Source: Terfezia claveryi
Lineage: Eukaryota > Ascomycota > Pezizomycetes > Pezizales > Pezizaceae
Direction: 5' to 3'
Length of the DNA stretch: 64,000 nt
NCBI GenBank assembly: GCA_015179025.1
Contig: WHUX01000005.1
Location: 186,001 to 250,000, forward strand
A program made the position numbers and the translations under genes. Positions 25,005 to 37,293 of this stretch are shown here, one piece after another (position 1 is the stretch's first letter; each line of letters begins with the position of its first letter). The notes under the pieces are model-generated. The model was not told the origin of the DNA, did no database searches, and was given only the letters and a program-made list of their open reading frames with translations.

Positions 25005-26188
25005 ATGAGCGACATCAATTACAACTTCGTTGGGTGGTTAGCAAAATCACCGGATTGTATTGAAAAGGGAACTTTAGTGAAGGAAGAGTTCACCCCAAAG
25101 CCCTTTGCGGAGAACGATGTCGATATTAAGATTACCCACTGTGGTATTTGCGGGTGAGTTATGCTAGTATCATCAAATATTGTAAACTAACATTAATTTT
25201 ATAGTTCCGATCTTCACACCTTGTCCGCAGGATGGAGCAAGCCAGATTATCCAGTGTGTACTGGTCATGAAATTGTAGGGATGACGGTGAAGGTGGGACC
25301 AATGGTGAAGCACATCAAAGTCGGCGATAGAGTTGGTGTTGGTGCCCAGTCCGATTCTTGTGGGGAGTGTGCGGAGTGTGAGTCCTCTTGCCGACATCTC
25401 CTTGCGTCCGCATTGTCCTGATACGGTAGGGTCCCAATAGGCAAGACTGGCAAGGAGAATTACTGCGCAAACATGACCCAAACCTATAACTCACGCTACA
25501 AAGATGGATCTAAATCCTACGGTGGTTACGCAAACTATGCCCGTGTGCCTTCCCATTTCGTCTTCAAGATACCCGAGGGGCTCTCAAGTGAGGCCGCTGC
25601 ACCCCTACTCTGTGCAGGTGCCACCGTCTACTCCCCCTCAAGCACTTCGGTACGGATCCAGGCAAAACTGTTGCTATTATTGGTATCGGTGGTCTCGGGC
25701 ATCTCGGAATCCTCTTCGCTAAAGCCCTTGGAGCTGAGAGGATTGTTGCAATTTCTCGCACCGGATCCAAGAAGGCAGATGCAGCCAAGCTTGGTGCAAC
25801 CGACTTCATTGCCACAAGTGAGGATGAGAAGTGGTCGGACAAGTGGAACAGGACCGTTGATCTCATTATTTGCACCGTTTCATCCGCTTCTATGCCTTTG
25901 GCGAGGTTCTTGAATTTGCTCAAGGTTGATGGGACTATGGTGCAAGTTGGTGCGCCAGAGGAGCCACTGCCTTCCTTGAAGCCATTCGCTTTCCTGATCA
26001 AGAGGATAAAGTTGGCCGGAAGTATGATTGCTAGCCCCAGCGAGATCCAGGAGATGCTACAATTGGCAGCGGAGAAGGATGTGTGTACGTGGGTCACGAC
26101 ATTCCCAATGGACCAGGTCAATGACGCCTTGAAGATGTTTGGGAAGGGTGAGCCTAGGTATAGGTTCGTTTTGGTGAACCAGGATTAA
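25005..26188 (+). CDS. Zinc-dependent NADP(H) alcohol dehydrogenase, ADH6/CAD type, interrupted by a -1 frameshift
   Basis: Medium-chain dehydrogenase that interconverts alcohols and aldehydes with NADP(H), probably cytosolic. Exons: 25005-25153, 25205-25377 and 25441-26188. Visible features: catalytic-zinc region CGICGSDLHTLSAGWSKPDY then CTGHEIVG; structural-zinc cysteines in DSCGECAEC...NYC; substrate/cofactor segment KSYGGYANYARVPSHFVFKI; Rossmann motif GIGGLGHLGILFAKALGAER; end VLVNQD. In exon 3 the frame breaks inside a run of five C at 25633-25637. Before it the protein reads LLCAGATVYSP; after it the family continues LKHFGTDPGKTVAIIG only one frame over, so one C appears to be missing. 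No GT-AG intron can bridge this. It is either a sequencing error in a homopolymer or a recent inactivating mutation. Without it the protein would be about 356 residues, normal for the family. Confidence 0.85.
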
Positions 26189-26655
26189 GTTTACGGAATT
26201 TGGGAAAAGGAGTGTTGACGTTTACGTATGGGGCGTTCGGGCTTGTTGGAGGTAGATCGTTTCTTTTTTTTGCTGAGTATTAATCGCTATGTGAATTCTA
26301 AGGTTTTATATATGAGAGATACAAGTGTTTGATGTTACGAGACTATCGTGGATCTCAGCTAGACTTTCCTAATGCACGCATTGGGAGGTAAACTTACTGA
26401 GTTGTGTGTTGCACCCAGACCTTCAGCTTATCTAACTATATTCATTAATAGATGGTTTCTGGGGTGACGTATGACGCAATGATACATTACCGCTACGCTC
26501 CGCCATGGTTTCCGAAATCTCTGGTGAGGGGCATTTAATAAAGTTATATTCTCCTTCTCCGCTTTATTAACTTGCTACGTTATATTTCATTTCTCTCCCC
26601 GCAATTCCACTCTGCCTACTTTCCCGCTGCAGCTACTACTGCATGCTTATTATAC
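26189..26655. other. Short intergenic/promoter region
   Basis: No gene seen between the dehydrogenase and the AIF-like gene; probable promoter of the latter. An in-frame upstream ATG exists at 26572. Confidence 0.5.
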
Positions 26656-28895
26656 ATGATTAGTCGTCTCAGGCCATTTACTTTAGTAACCAGAATCAGT
26701 TCCAAAAACCGTCCGATATCCTCGATAGCTTCAGGCTCTCTTCTGTGTCTATTACCAGGAGCTCAATTTACCAAACCAATTAGTCTTAACTTCAGACGTA
26801 CACTCGCAACAATGACTACTGAATTCAAACTGAAACTCCAAGATAACCCAAATGATATCCCAAATGGACATAAGGTTGAGGTAGAAGTTGAAGGGATTGA
26901 AGGCGGAAAAGTGTTGCTGTTGAAGGTCAATGGAAACTTGAGGGCGCTGAACCCAAGGTGTACCCGTACGTCTTATCTTTAAACTCCTTCTGGACATTAC
27001 TACTAGCCATGAAGCTAATAATCAAATTGACGGTGGAGATTATGGAGCTCCCCTTGTGAAGGGTGTGGTCACGGGAGATGCAAGGATCACGTGCCCATGG
27101 CATGGAGCATGTTTTCATACTGATACCGGAGATATTGAAAGTATGTTTCAATGCCTTCCGCTATATTGCTAGAAAATGAGAACTTAACGGTCACTGCTTT
27201 GGGGATAGATGCACCTGCATTGGATCACCTTAACTCTTTCCCTGTTCAAGTCAGGAATAGTGAGGTTTTCATTACCGCCAGTGAGGAGAAGATCAAATCA
27301 GGCCGCCGACGCCCTGAGATTCAGTGCAAAGTTATTAATACGGGTGAACATGTGGTAATCGTTGGAGGGTGAGTCTTTTTATAATCCTTCTGATTACCTG
27401 GCTTGCATTGACGATTGTCCACCTCCCAGTGGTTCAGGAGCTATTGGTGCCATCGAATCTCTCCGTGAAAAGGGTTTCACGGGATTGATCACTTGCATCT
27501 CCAAAGAACCATACTATCCTATCGATCGTACACGACTTAGCAAGGCCCTGGCCACAGACTCACAGAAGCTACAATGGCGCGATAGTGAGTTCTTCAAGAA
27601 TGCCGGAATTGATTTCAGGCTGGGCACCACTGTCTCTGAAGTTGACTTCAACCGTAAGAAAGTGAAACTTGAGGATGGACAGGAGGTTTCTTATACCAAA
27701 GTCATTCTGGCGACGGGAGGTACGCCTAAGAGGTTGCCAATTAAAGGCTTTGATTTGGGCAATGTCTTCTTGCTGAGAGGGGTTGATGATGCGAGGGCAA
27801 TTGTGGAAGCCGTGGGTGATAAGAAGGATAAAAAGATCGTGGTGATTGGGAGTTCTTTCATTGGTAGGATTCTGCTCTTGTCGTTTATTGATTACTTGAA
27901 GCTAATAGTAGATTGGTATGGGGCAGGTATGGAACTTGGAAACTATCTTGCAAACCAGAAGAATGATGTGACTATTATTGGCATGGAGAGTGCACCATTG
28001 TGGGTGTTCGCAAGCCTTATAAGTAACAGCCTTTGATGCTAATTGTACAACCAGAGAACGTGTTATGGGAGCACAAGTTGGTCGGGTTTTCCAAAGGCTT
28101 GTGACGTCTGCCGGAGCAAAATTCAAGATGAGTGCCAGCGTAGAAAGGGCGACTCCGTCAGGTAAAGCGTTATTCCTCGTCCTAACCCTTATGATTCAGT
28201 TCTAAGGATGGTTGCGCAGTGGCCGACCCTACAAAGGTTGGGGGTATTCAGCTAAAATACGATGAAATAATTCCTGCCGACCTCGTTATTCTCGGCGTTG
28301 GAGTCACACCCGAGACCCGTTATATCAAAGATGAGAGTCTTCTCTTGAAGGACAAGTCACTTGAAGTGGATGATCACTATATGGTCAAGGGTGTGCAAGA
28401 TGCCTATGCGGTTGGTAAGTTTCTTTACTATTATGTGACACATTAGATGCCTTGTTAACCATCCATACAGGTGACATTGCTAGCTACCCATACAAAGGCC
28501 CTGGCGCTAAAGAGGCTTCACTAGTGCGCATTGAACACTGGAATGTTGCCCAGGGCTGTGGGCGCCTGGTCGGTGCACACATTGCCAAAGGAGACAAACC
28601 CACAAGCTTCATACCAATCTTCTGGTCTGCGTTGGGTGTTCAGTTACGGTACTGTGGGAACACAATGCCACGAGGATATGATGACTTAGTAATTCAGGGT
28701 AACCTTGAGGAAGCCAAGTTCATTGCCTATTACACCCTAGGAGAGATAGTAGTTGCTGTGGCAAGTATGCAGAAAGACCCGGCAATGTCACAGGCAGCAG
28801 AACTGATGCGAAGAGGTGGAATGTTGACCAAGTCAGAGTTGAAGGCGGGTGGAGACATAATGAAGGTGGACGTCACGGCAAGAGTGGCAATTTAG
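26656..28895 (+). CDS. AIFM3-like flavoprotein: Rieske [2Fe-2S] plus FAD/NAD disulfide-reductase-type oxidoreductase
   Basis: Redox flavoprotein of the apoptosis-inducing-factor-3 type. Exons: 26656-26965, 27039-27140, 27209-27368, 27430-27863, 27927-27999, 28055-28161, 28220-28414 and 28471-28895 (601 residues). The N-terminus is rich in R, S and hydrophobics ([20 protein letters not shown]), like a mitochondrial presequence, with an alternative start inside at [10 protein letters not shown] (26811). A Rieske domain follows with cluster ligands CTH (split by intron 1) and CPWHGACFH. Next comes an FAD-binding Rossmann fold ([18 protein letters not shown]), the NAD-binding strand [17 protein letters not shown], and the second FAD motif [11 protein letters not shown]. 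The order Rieske-FAD-NAD-FAD is that of AIFM3/NfrA-type proteins. Two exon ends needed less common donors (GTGGGT after 27999). Confidence 0.88.
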
Positions 28896-29668
28896 GAGAC
28901 TGTCACACCGGCAAGCGATGGCCTCGAAGGGTGTCTGATGATGTGAAGGTTCGATGTTGCAATTTTTGCGAGTCGGTGGCGTATATGGAGACTACGGAAT
29001 ATTGTTATGTAGGCTGGGAAGCTGCAAAATTTGATTAAAGCTATTCTCCCCTTAGAGAACGTGACAGGTGCTTTGTTTGGCAAACGAAGTTATCGTGCGG
29101 CTTTGCTTGTGCCGTTATCCTCTAGATGTATAGAATCAAATACAATGTACTTTACTACAAAAAAATCCAGGTATATCCTAGTCATGCCTCCATACTTTCA
29201 TCTTTTATCTCTCTTATTGCATCACATACGCATCCCGAACAGGAATTTCACCCTCAAAAAGTTACCTATGCATCAACATAAGCTCTCCATGTGTTGGTCT
29301 GGCAGGGTGTTTGCACTGTAGTCCGTAATAAAGCAGCATTCATGCAAGTGATTATCGACACTGGAAAAGATGTGAACAGCAAGAGACAATTAAGGGAAGT
29401 TTGCTGCAACAAAGAAAGAAAGTCAGTTCTGGAGTGCTGGCTTCTCGAGATCGAAGAATTACTTCTTCGCTACGATAGGGTAGTGACAAACCCAGGCCTT
29501 GTCGGTTTACGCAGGGAGTTACGGTTATGTTGGAACAAGGGTGATGAGGCGAACTATGACGTCAGTAAAAATAACGTTATCTTGGCATTCAATCGGGCTT
29601 GGCTTCTCTTATGTATCTTACCATTCAATCGGGCTTGGCGATAAACCTTGGCAGACCCCACCAACACC
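28896..29668. other. Intergenic region
   Basis: No gene seen. A 17-bp direct repeat (ATTCAATCGGGCTTGGC) occurs near 29587 and 29622, about 50-80 bp upstream of a TATA-like box. Confidence 0.5.
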
Positions 29669-29676
29669 TATATAAA
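29669..29676 (+). promoter_or_regulatory. TATA-like box upstream of a candidate small gene
   Basis: CCTATATAAACCCC followed by a pyrimidine-rich stretch (CTCTTCTCTCTTCACTCTC), typical of a strong fungal core promoter and transcription start region, about 100 bp before an ATG at 29772. Confidence 0.45.
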
Positions 29677-29771
29677 CCCCTCTTACTCCGTACCTCTCTT
29701 CTCTCTTCACTCTCTTTGCCTTTTGGCTTAGATCAAGTGTAGTATCTGTTCTTTTCAGTTTAATCTCTGAA

Positions 29772-30069
29772 ATGTCTCCATGTGAGACGTTTGTTGATTA
29801 ATCTTATTTTTGTCAAGCGGATTGGGGTCCCTGGGTTTTTACCTATATCCCGATCCACAGTGGCCTTGGTATTACACTGCTTCCAAGTGCCGCGAAATTA
29901 CCTTGTTTCTTTTTTCTTTGAGAAGCTGGCCGTTGTGCTGGATCTTGAGGAAAGGGGAAAAAAAAAGATTTGTGAGTTTTTGAAGAAAGAAAATGTAGTC
30001 TGGCTGCTAACTGTTAACTCCTCTCTTTCAGATTTTTCTGTATTCACAGGCAGAGATCTCAGCGGATAG
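29772..30069 (+). CDS. Candidate small three-exon gene, product unknown
   Basis: Tentative. ATG at 29772 is followed after 10 nt by a good donor (GTGAGA), an acceptor at 29860 (ATCCACAG), an exon to 29971, a second donor GTGAGT and an acceptor at 30031 with branch-like CTAACTGTTAAC and CTCTCTTTCAG. Joined, the exons 29772-29781, 29861-29971 and 30032-30069 give 52 residues starting MSPLALVLHCFQVPRNYLVS and ending VFTGRDLSG. I do not recognise the product. It is proposed because a TATA box, a pyrimidine-rich leader and two splice-signal pairs line up. It could equally be a non-coding transcript or a decayed gene. Confidence 0.3.
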
Positions 30070-30946
30070 CAATATTATTATTTGTCCAGATCTGTTTTTC
30101 TGACAACTAAACAGGACGTGGTCTAAATCACAAGGTGGGGCTTGATACAATCTTGATTCTACGAGGTTGCCTCTGTTGCAATACTGTGTTCATATGGAAT
30201 ACAGTTTTGCCTAACACTGTCAAACTCACAGATTAAGGAACGTTTATAGTTATATGGTGCTATTCTGCACAATGAATATGTATCTACCTAAGGAAAAACC
30301 CACCAAAAGCACATTCGATATCTGCCCCGCCCAAATGCACTTGTATGTTTGATATTTCGTTCACCCGTAATGTCAGTAAATGGAAGAATTTGCGACTAAG
30401 AAAACAAAAGGAAGGAAATGAGTCGTCTCATACAAAACTATATATAGTGGGTGATATTAGGCATAGCCCAAATTAAACCATCTTCACCAGCCCCCTTTCA
30501 TCCTTCTTCTGCCATAGCTTGCACAAATATCGAAATTTAAAGATAGGATAAACAAAAAGGAGAAATAATGTCAGTGGTAAGGTTCCAAATCGGGCCCAGC
30601 TTCAATGAAATACTACAAAGAATCAGGCAAACGACAAATAATGTCAGAAGGAAATGAAACGACAAAAGAACGCCTTTCTCATCATCATGTTATCCAAAAA
30701 CGTGCCTAGATAAAGTATTGTACAGTCCAAGAAAAAGGGGCCATTAGTAAGAGGTAGGTTATGTTGAATCCACAAAAGAGAATGTAAATGATCGAAAATG
30801 TCTCAAAGGGTATAAGTCCGCAGATTAAAACAAATAACCAAATGCCTATTTCCAAATGGACATAAGTCCATGCCTTATCCAATCCATGAAACCCATTATA
30901 TCCCATGCTCATACTATGTACCATGTTCCATTGTTCATCGCCATCC
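30070..30946. other. Intergenic region
   Basis: AT-rich; 3' side of the coiled-coil gene. No gene seen. Confidence 0.5.
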
Positions 30947-33230
30947 CTACATCTGCATACTCTCCATTATACTCTCTCTCAAAAACTGCTCATCCACCAT
31001 GCTCCTATAAACCGCAATTGGTACCGGCTTACTCGCAACCGCCGCACTCGTCACTCCACTAGAACTCTTCGCGCTCCTCACACTTTGGACACTCCTTGCT
31101 GGACTTGCCCCCGCACTAACGATATCCCCCGCCAATACCGCCTCAGCTGGAGTACCCTTGCTTCTGAAGCTCGCAATCGACACCGCAGGGCTCCTTCCTC
31201 CGCTCGTGGATGTAACCACACTCGAACCCTCTGTCTCCGAATCCCCACTTGGCGCGGTGACCTTGAAGCTCGCTTTAAAGGGGGTAGCACCCCATCCCCA
31301 TCCAGCGAACCATCTATTGCGAGAGGACCCACTGGTATTGGCTCCTTTGCCACGAATGTTACCACCTGCAAGGAGATGGAGGTGGTTGTACGCTGAGGAG
31401 GAAGCCCCACGGCGGGTGTGGTTGTGCGCAGACATAGCTTGATCTTTGGATGCAGCTGCGGCCGCGATAGCTGCAGGGCTGGCAGGGTTGAATAAAGCAG
31501 TAGAAGCAGAATGGTAGTACATCTGAGATACAGGAACGAGGAGACTCTCGTGTGATGCAGACTTGCGTAATATTGAGCGCCCGCCTGGGGAGGGTGGGCG
31601 TGTATCTGTTGGTGCGCCGTTCGACTCGCATTGTCCCGTTGTATGCACGTTTCCGCTTCTCCTAACCAAATTTTCAGCTTCATCTTGCTCATCAGCGTCA
31701 TCATCACTTTCATCCTCTGCTAGATTCTCTGGAATCTCTTCCGTATACAAAATCGAAAATGGTGGTCCGCCAGCTGAGTCCCTAGGCCTCCTCCTCGACC
31801 TGTCACCAAATTTCTGGACGGACACAGAATCCCACTCTGTATCCGCCGTACTCGGCCTTGTTGAATCCACTCCATAGTCCCTATCGAATATACTAGAGTC
31901 CCTGAAAGTCGATACAGACTGGGGCGATCCGGGGAACGAGAGAAGGCCACGGCCAGAACTGCTTCGCGTATGACTAGATAATTGTGACCAACGTTGCAAC
32001 CTTGCCGAAGCAGGAGTTGTAGGCGTTGAGTCAATGTCAGGAGTAGTCATGCTCCTCCTGCTCGGGTCAAGTGTTAATGGGCCTCGACCTCTACGCTTCA
32101 CTTTCCTAGGAACAACCTTCCCCTTATGCACATGGTGATGGAAATGTAGCTCTGGAGCCGGCGGAACTACTGCTAACCTTCCAGCATCTGCAGGCAATTC
32201 CCTGCTCAACGGTGTCGGTGTCGTTTCCCCTTCTACCCTGCCTAATTCCATCAACTGTTCTCTCAGCGCTCCCACCTCCTCCTGACTTGTCAATAACATA
32301 TCCCTAAGCTCCGAAAGTGCACTTTGTAAATGATTATTTTCTGCCAGAATATCCCTCATGAACTGCGACATTGCCGTCCTCTCCGCTAACGCCGACGGGA
32401 ACGCTCCAGTCTTCCGGTCTCCGATCTGTCGCTTCTCAAGACGGTCCATTAGGTTCTGAGCCCTTGCCTTCTCCATCCGATGTTCCCGTTCTATCCTTTC
32501 CATCTCAACAGTTAGGTCTACAATAATTCTTTCAGCCTGCTTCCATCGTGCCACAGCAGCCCTTTCGTCCTCCTTCGTTCTTGTGATGGTCTTCTTCATC
32601 TCTGTCTGCTCACTCTCCAAGGCTTGTAGCTGTGCTTCGAGGATTTCGGTCCTAGCTGCAGCGGTAGCCACACGTGCCAGCTCCTCCTGTCGTCATTCTT
32701 GGGTTAGCAACAATGTCTCATAACGTAGTAAATGCCCAAATGTCGGGGGAACGTACATGAAGAGAATCCAAGTCCCCTTGCATCTCCCTAACCTTGATCT
32801 CATTCATAGACATTCCCTGGTTATACTCCTCTAGCTGAATCAATAACCGTCTATTCTCCTCTATCTTCTTTTGGTTTTCCACCTCTAGACTGTGATTCTC
32901 CATCTCTAGATTGGCATTCTGACCGTCCAGTTCCTCGATTGCATGCCGTAATTTGCTCCTTTCCTGAGTACCCTCAAGTAAGGACTTCTCATGTCGGTCG
33001 AGTAATGCTTTCCCTAACGATGCTGCAGTTTGGACGTCCTTCTCTAGCTCCATTAGGAGAGCGGAGCTTTCCTGGAAAAAAGCGCAGCAGTCTTGCTCGC
33101 AACAACATTTGATGCCTTTTTCACGGAGACTGGCTACACTCGCAGCCCTGACGGGATGGTTGGAGGCCTGGCTGAGAAGCGTCGAAGTTAGAATGTCGAG
33201 GGAGCTCTGCGAACCCAATGGGGAGGACAT
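30947..33230 (-). CDS. Coiled-coil protein conserved in filamentous fungi, function unknown
   Basis: Two exons on the minus strand: 33230-32757 and 32686-30947, 737 residues. After a short S/L-rich start (MSSPLGSQSSLDILTSTLLS) comes a cysteine cluster (CCCEQDCCAFF) and the segment SSALLMELEKDVQTAASLGK. A long heptad-rich coiled coil then spans roughly residues 70-330 (LRHAIEELDGQNANLEMENH, LEVENQKKIEENRRLLIQLE). The C-terminal half is low-complexity and basic/serine-rich with an acidic patch (EDESDDDADEQDEAEN), ending SMVDEQFLRESIMESMQM. The composition resembles cytoskeletal or spindle-pole/cell-cortex scaffold proteins of fungi, but I cannot name a family. An in-frame ATG 51 bp upstream (33281) is an alternative start. 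Confidence 0.75.
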
Positions 33231-34550
33231 TGTTACTCCGCGCGCACAAAAGTACGGGCGGTGTCGTTCCTTTTTGTCCACGCCCAGGGACAGCCCCCCC
33301 TCGAACCTGGTTTAGTTTTATTTCGGGCACTTTTCGGTATCGGTGGTCAGATCCCTCCTAAGCGGAAGTGGGCAGGTTGTACTCAACTGCTGATCTTAAG
33401 CCGCCTGAAGGTAGTCCTGTCGTATGTAAATCCGGAAACCGTGACTCGAGAAATGTAGGAGTGGAGCGAAGAGGGATGAAGGAATGACTTATGAGGTACT
33501 GCGTTAGATTACGGCGATTTGATTTGGGTTGGACAAACACTCGTACCCTGGCTTTTCCTGGCACATCTGTTCGCACACCATTTACAAACACTTTTTTGGA
33601 TGGCACCCTCAACAGCGTTGACTTCCCCTGCCATCTGGACAGGCCCCGGTGACGAGCTGATAGCTATACCTATTCTACTGACGGGATCAGCTCGCACGAA
33701 AGGCTGGAACGTTGGAATCACGTACTCTACGTCTATGCCCGGTATGGCATTTCGCCAGCACGAGGCATCCAGTAGGAGCCAAGGGCCAGCCGAGCGTGGC
33801 CAGAAAGCCAGTGTATCATGCGGTAGGTCTAGTGCCTCCGCGAATCATCCAGTCCAGTGATGTGTCTTCAGCAAGGGCCCTGTCGTCGTGGCAGTTTGCG
33901 TGTATCCAGAAGGCAAGAAGGCCCCTTGAAGCAGGCCAAAATATGTAGCCACAGCTAAAGTATAAGCCGAGGATTTCCACGGAGAATTTCGAAACTTGCC
34001 TCGATGGGGCACGAGACTAGGAATAATACGTTTATGCGAGATAGATAGATGATGGAAACCGCATGGAGCACATATGGAACCAAGCTTGCGTTCACCCATT
34101 CCTTCTGCGTCCAAGTTTCTTTGAATTTTCTGTTGAGTCCTTCATTTACTTTTTGCTCCTTTCCTCCCCGGCTGCAATGCCCTTTGCATGGCAAAAGGCT
34201 GGGTTGCGCGAGCTCCTGCAGCGAATGAGAGGCACATCACAAACCCCCGACCTTGTACATACGCTGCACCCCCGGGTTCCGTCATCAGATCGTCGGATGC
34301 AGCGGTTTAGGCAGTCTTGCTTGCACTAAACGTAACAAGGCTAGCCGTAGCAGATTGGCTCGTCAAGCCAATGCAGGTACGCACAAACACAGCGATCAGG
34401 CGAAGATAAGGATATACTGTAGGTTCTCGATCAGTTTTTGGTGATACGAGAAGCCGAGGACTGTTGTGAGCAGTGGCAGAAAACCGATGAGAAAGTTGGT
34501 AATATACAATTGATTAGAATGCGAGAGAAAGAAAAATTAGAAACCGATAT
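33231..34550. other. Intergenic region
   Basis: Promoter of the coiled-coil gene, then unassigned sequence to the end of the next minus-strand gene. No recognisable gene. Confidence 0.5.
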
Positions 34551-36143
34551 CTATGCTTCCGCTTTCCAGCCTTCCAGGATTACTCCGGATTCCTCCAGCT
34601 GTATTTCTTCCATAGTAGTCATCTCACTATGATATCTGCAAAGACACCTGACCATATTCCCTGGTATATTGGCACAGGAGCGACCACAGTCGTGGGCTAG
34701 GAATCTGATGTCAACATGCACCCCTCCCATTATCCGTTTTATTGCTTCATAAAACATCTTCTGACTTGGTGTATGCTGCAGACTGTCTGGGCTGAAAAAA
34801 CTATGTCCATCTTCAGATGACAAGCTGCGTGCTATCAGTGGCTGGACAACGCGCTTAGTATGGTCCAGTGCAAGTAGGAAAAAATAGTAACTTCCAGTGA
34901 ATCTCTCCAAGACTCCGACAGCGATTTGCGTTATTCTGAAGTCGCTCTGTTATCATGTAAGTACAACTATCCGTCAAGTACGTCAAATATGCGAATCATA
35001 CCTGCCTCCCCACCCTTATCCTCCCTCTCTTTCCGACATAATTCGAAAACATCTTCTGCATATGAGGCTGCCGAGTTCCAAACTGAGCCGAAAATTTCTG
35101 TAGTAGGAACTGCCTAATATAGATATCCAGCTTCAGGACCGACACCCGAGGAGTATATGCCTTCGCCCCAATCCGTACAGGCTCTCCATGTAGGGTCTCG
35201 GGAGTGGTGTGCCAATACCTCAACTCTGGAACCTAATAAGGCGTCAACTTCCATGATTCTCATCCATTCAATTCAATCGGGACGCCTACCTTCCTGTTGA
35301 TCCACCCGAATGGCTCAAAGAAATACACCGTTGCCGGGAGGACGGCTGATATTGCAGCCCCATCTCCCCATGTATCTCCATATCCCCCCGAACAATTCAA
35401 CCCCAAGAAACAAGCTCCCACTAAAGCTACCAACCTCCCCAGCTCCACTGCACAGTTCCACTCCCCATACCGGACCTGTAGGATAGAACGGGTGCCAAGT
35501 CCGACCCCACTGTCTTTCCAATATAGCACCCGGGCGCAATAGTCCCTGAGGACATCCCACGCGGTAAAGGTCGAGGCTAGGTAGGTATCAGAACAGTCAA
35601 TCCCAGGCCCCATTGGAGTGTCCCCGGTGATTTGCTCAAGATGCATTTCAGAGCTAGAGTTATGAGAGCCCTCGTTATCCCTGATGAATTGCCAGTAGTC
35701 GATACTCCCACCAGTGCCATCGGTGTATCCATCTGGCTCAAATAAGCCTATAGAATACAATCCCCAGTTCCACAAATTAGGAGAAAATCTCTTAAAAAAG
35801 GGGGACTCATGAGCTTACCAGTTAGCTCAGGATCAGCCCACATGGCTGGTTTTCTTATAGAAACAACATGATAGGGGAAAGTTGGCCTTTCTCCTATAAT
35901 CTGAGAAGAAATATCAATTAGCAACACTTTCACCATAAATCAGGCATAAATTGGGAAACATGGGCTTACTATATGTTTTCTCAAATCCCCATTATCAAGT
36001 CCGAGAATGGAAACCCGTTCACAATATCTCGTGACAGGGGGTGGCCTGTGCAATCCATTCCGATCGCCGCAAAGCTCTCTGTGGAACAAATACTTCGTTT
36101 TGCGTATTCGAGAGCAACTCTGAGAGTTAACATTGCGATCCAT
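34551..36143 (-). CDS. Hypothetical five-exon protein, no family recognised
   Basis: Inferred exons on the minus strand: 36143-35970, 35900-35819, 35747-35290, 35232-35002 and 34946-34551, joining in frame to 446 residues. All four introns have GT-AG ends (GTAAGC, GTAAGC, GTAGGC, GTATGA donors) and lengths of 55-71 bp, and removing them gives one uninterrupted frame; this is the main evidence that the gene is real. Visible segments: ERVSILGLDNGDLRKHI, ERPTFPYHVVSIRKPAMWAD, a G/W/Y-rich block with LNCSGGYGDTWGDGAAIS, VPELRYWHTTPETLHGEPV, and a cysteine-bearing tail (DCGRSCANIPGNMVRCLCRY). No signal peptide or membrane segment is obvious. It may be lineage-specific. The first exon could extend or be preceded by another, since the start ATG is chosen only as the first in frame. 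Confidence 0.55.
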
Positions 36144-37293
36144 GTCCGGACCTCAAAACAGTTGCATTGTACGTGTGGCACGCTGGCCCACATCCACGTG
36201 AAGTATGAGTTCGCTGAGTAAGGCTTGGCAAGCTTGGTCGAAATCTGCAAACAAGTTGGATGAAAGAGGGACATATCCGATGGTTCTACAGAATACGGAT
36301 ACGTATTTCAGAGACAGACCCCTGATGAGACTAAAGATACAAAGCCATATGTACGTGGTAAGTTTGGATAGAATTATTAGTTGCCAATTTAATTAGACTA
36401 TAGAATTAGTAGTACAGTAGTGTTTAGGAAACAGACAAGGGCTTATTTCCTGGTAAAGCAACTCCAACCAGACTAAAGTAACTCAATTAATATTTTAGTT
36501 TTCCAAGGCGTGTCTAATTCCTCCATTAGAACCACCTTATTGGGAAGGATAGACTTCTAGTGACGTTCTTAGGCTTAGACTTTACCTAGGCATCCTGAGG
36601 CTGAGACTGAGGATAGATCATGGTATATACGTTCTATTAGGTTATGACCCTGCAAGCCAGACTACCGCGGGAAAGGTGATGAGCTTATTGGTCAATATAC
36701 CTTAGGTACCAGTCTAACCAGACTTGGTTTAGGCGTATGTTGATCATACATTTCGTAGATCAGCTAAGCCTTTTGTGGTAAGACAATATAGTTCCATTTG
36801 AGCACCGCCTCTCGTAGAGATCCGTTTGACATTAGTATTATATGCTTTTGCAACTAAACTGTATATCCTTATTTAACAGAATCCAAAAGACCATAATCGT
36901 AGAGCTACAGCTGTCTGTCCTTTATACAATCTTGATATGTAACAGAGTACTGTATGTACATATCTAGTCTCAGGGGATTGGATGTCTCGAGCTAGATCCC
37001 CTAAAAACCTACTATGTTGGCTTTAATAAATCAAACAATATCCTGATTGGTCGGGTTTGAGGCTTAGATATAGACTATTGGTGGATGGGCAGAGTCGACT
37101 TTCCAGTCCTAATACTTAAGCTGGGAATTTCTAGTCGAGAAAATATGTATGTACCTAGTAGTTTATTATGCTCTGGGCAATCACATGTTAAGTGAGGAAC
37201 CGATATACAAGCCAAACATTCACTCTTGTGCTGCCGGACTGGATAATTATAAATATTTGTAAAATGCAGAAATCACAACAGGATATGAATATG
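36144..37293. other. Intergenic region with motif copies
   Basis: Contains three AACCAGACT-type motifs (36465, 36655, 36717), one with clear 10-11 bp flanking repeats. No gene seen. Confidence 0.5.
36454..36484. repeat. CAACCAGACT core flanked by 10-11 bp direct repeats
   Basis: AAAGCAACTC (36455-36464), CAACCAGACT (36465-36474), AAAGTAACTC (36475-36484); flanks match at 9 of 10. The repeat can be stretched to 11 bp by assigning one T to each flank. Confidence 0.8.

Noticed and set aside
29995..30008. TAGTCTGGCTGC motif as another mini-insertion
   Set aside because: No flanking direct repeat was found, and it lies within a predicted intron; may be chance.
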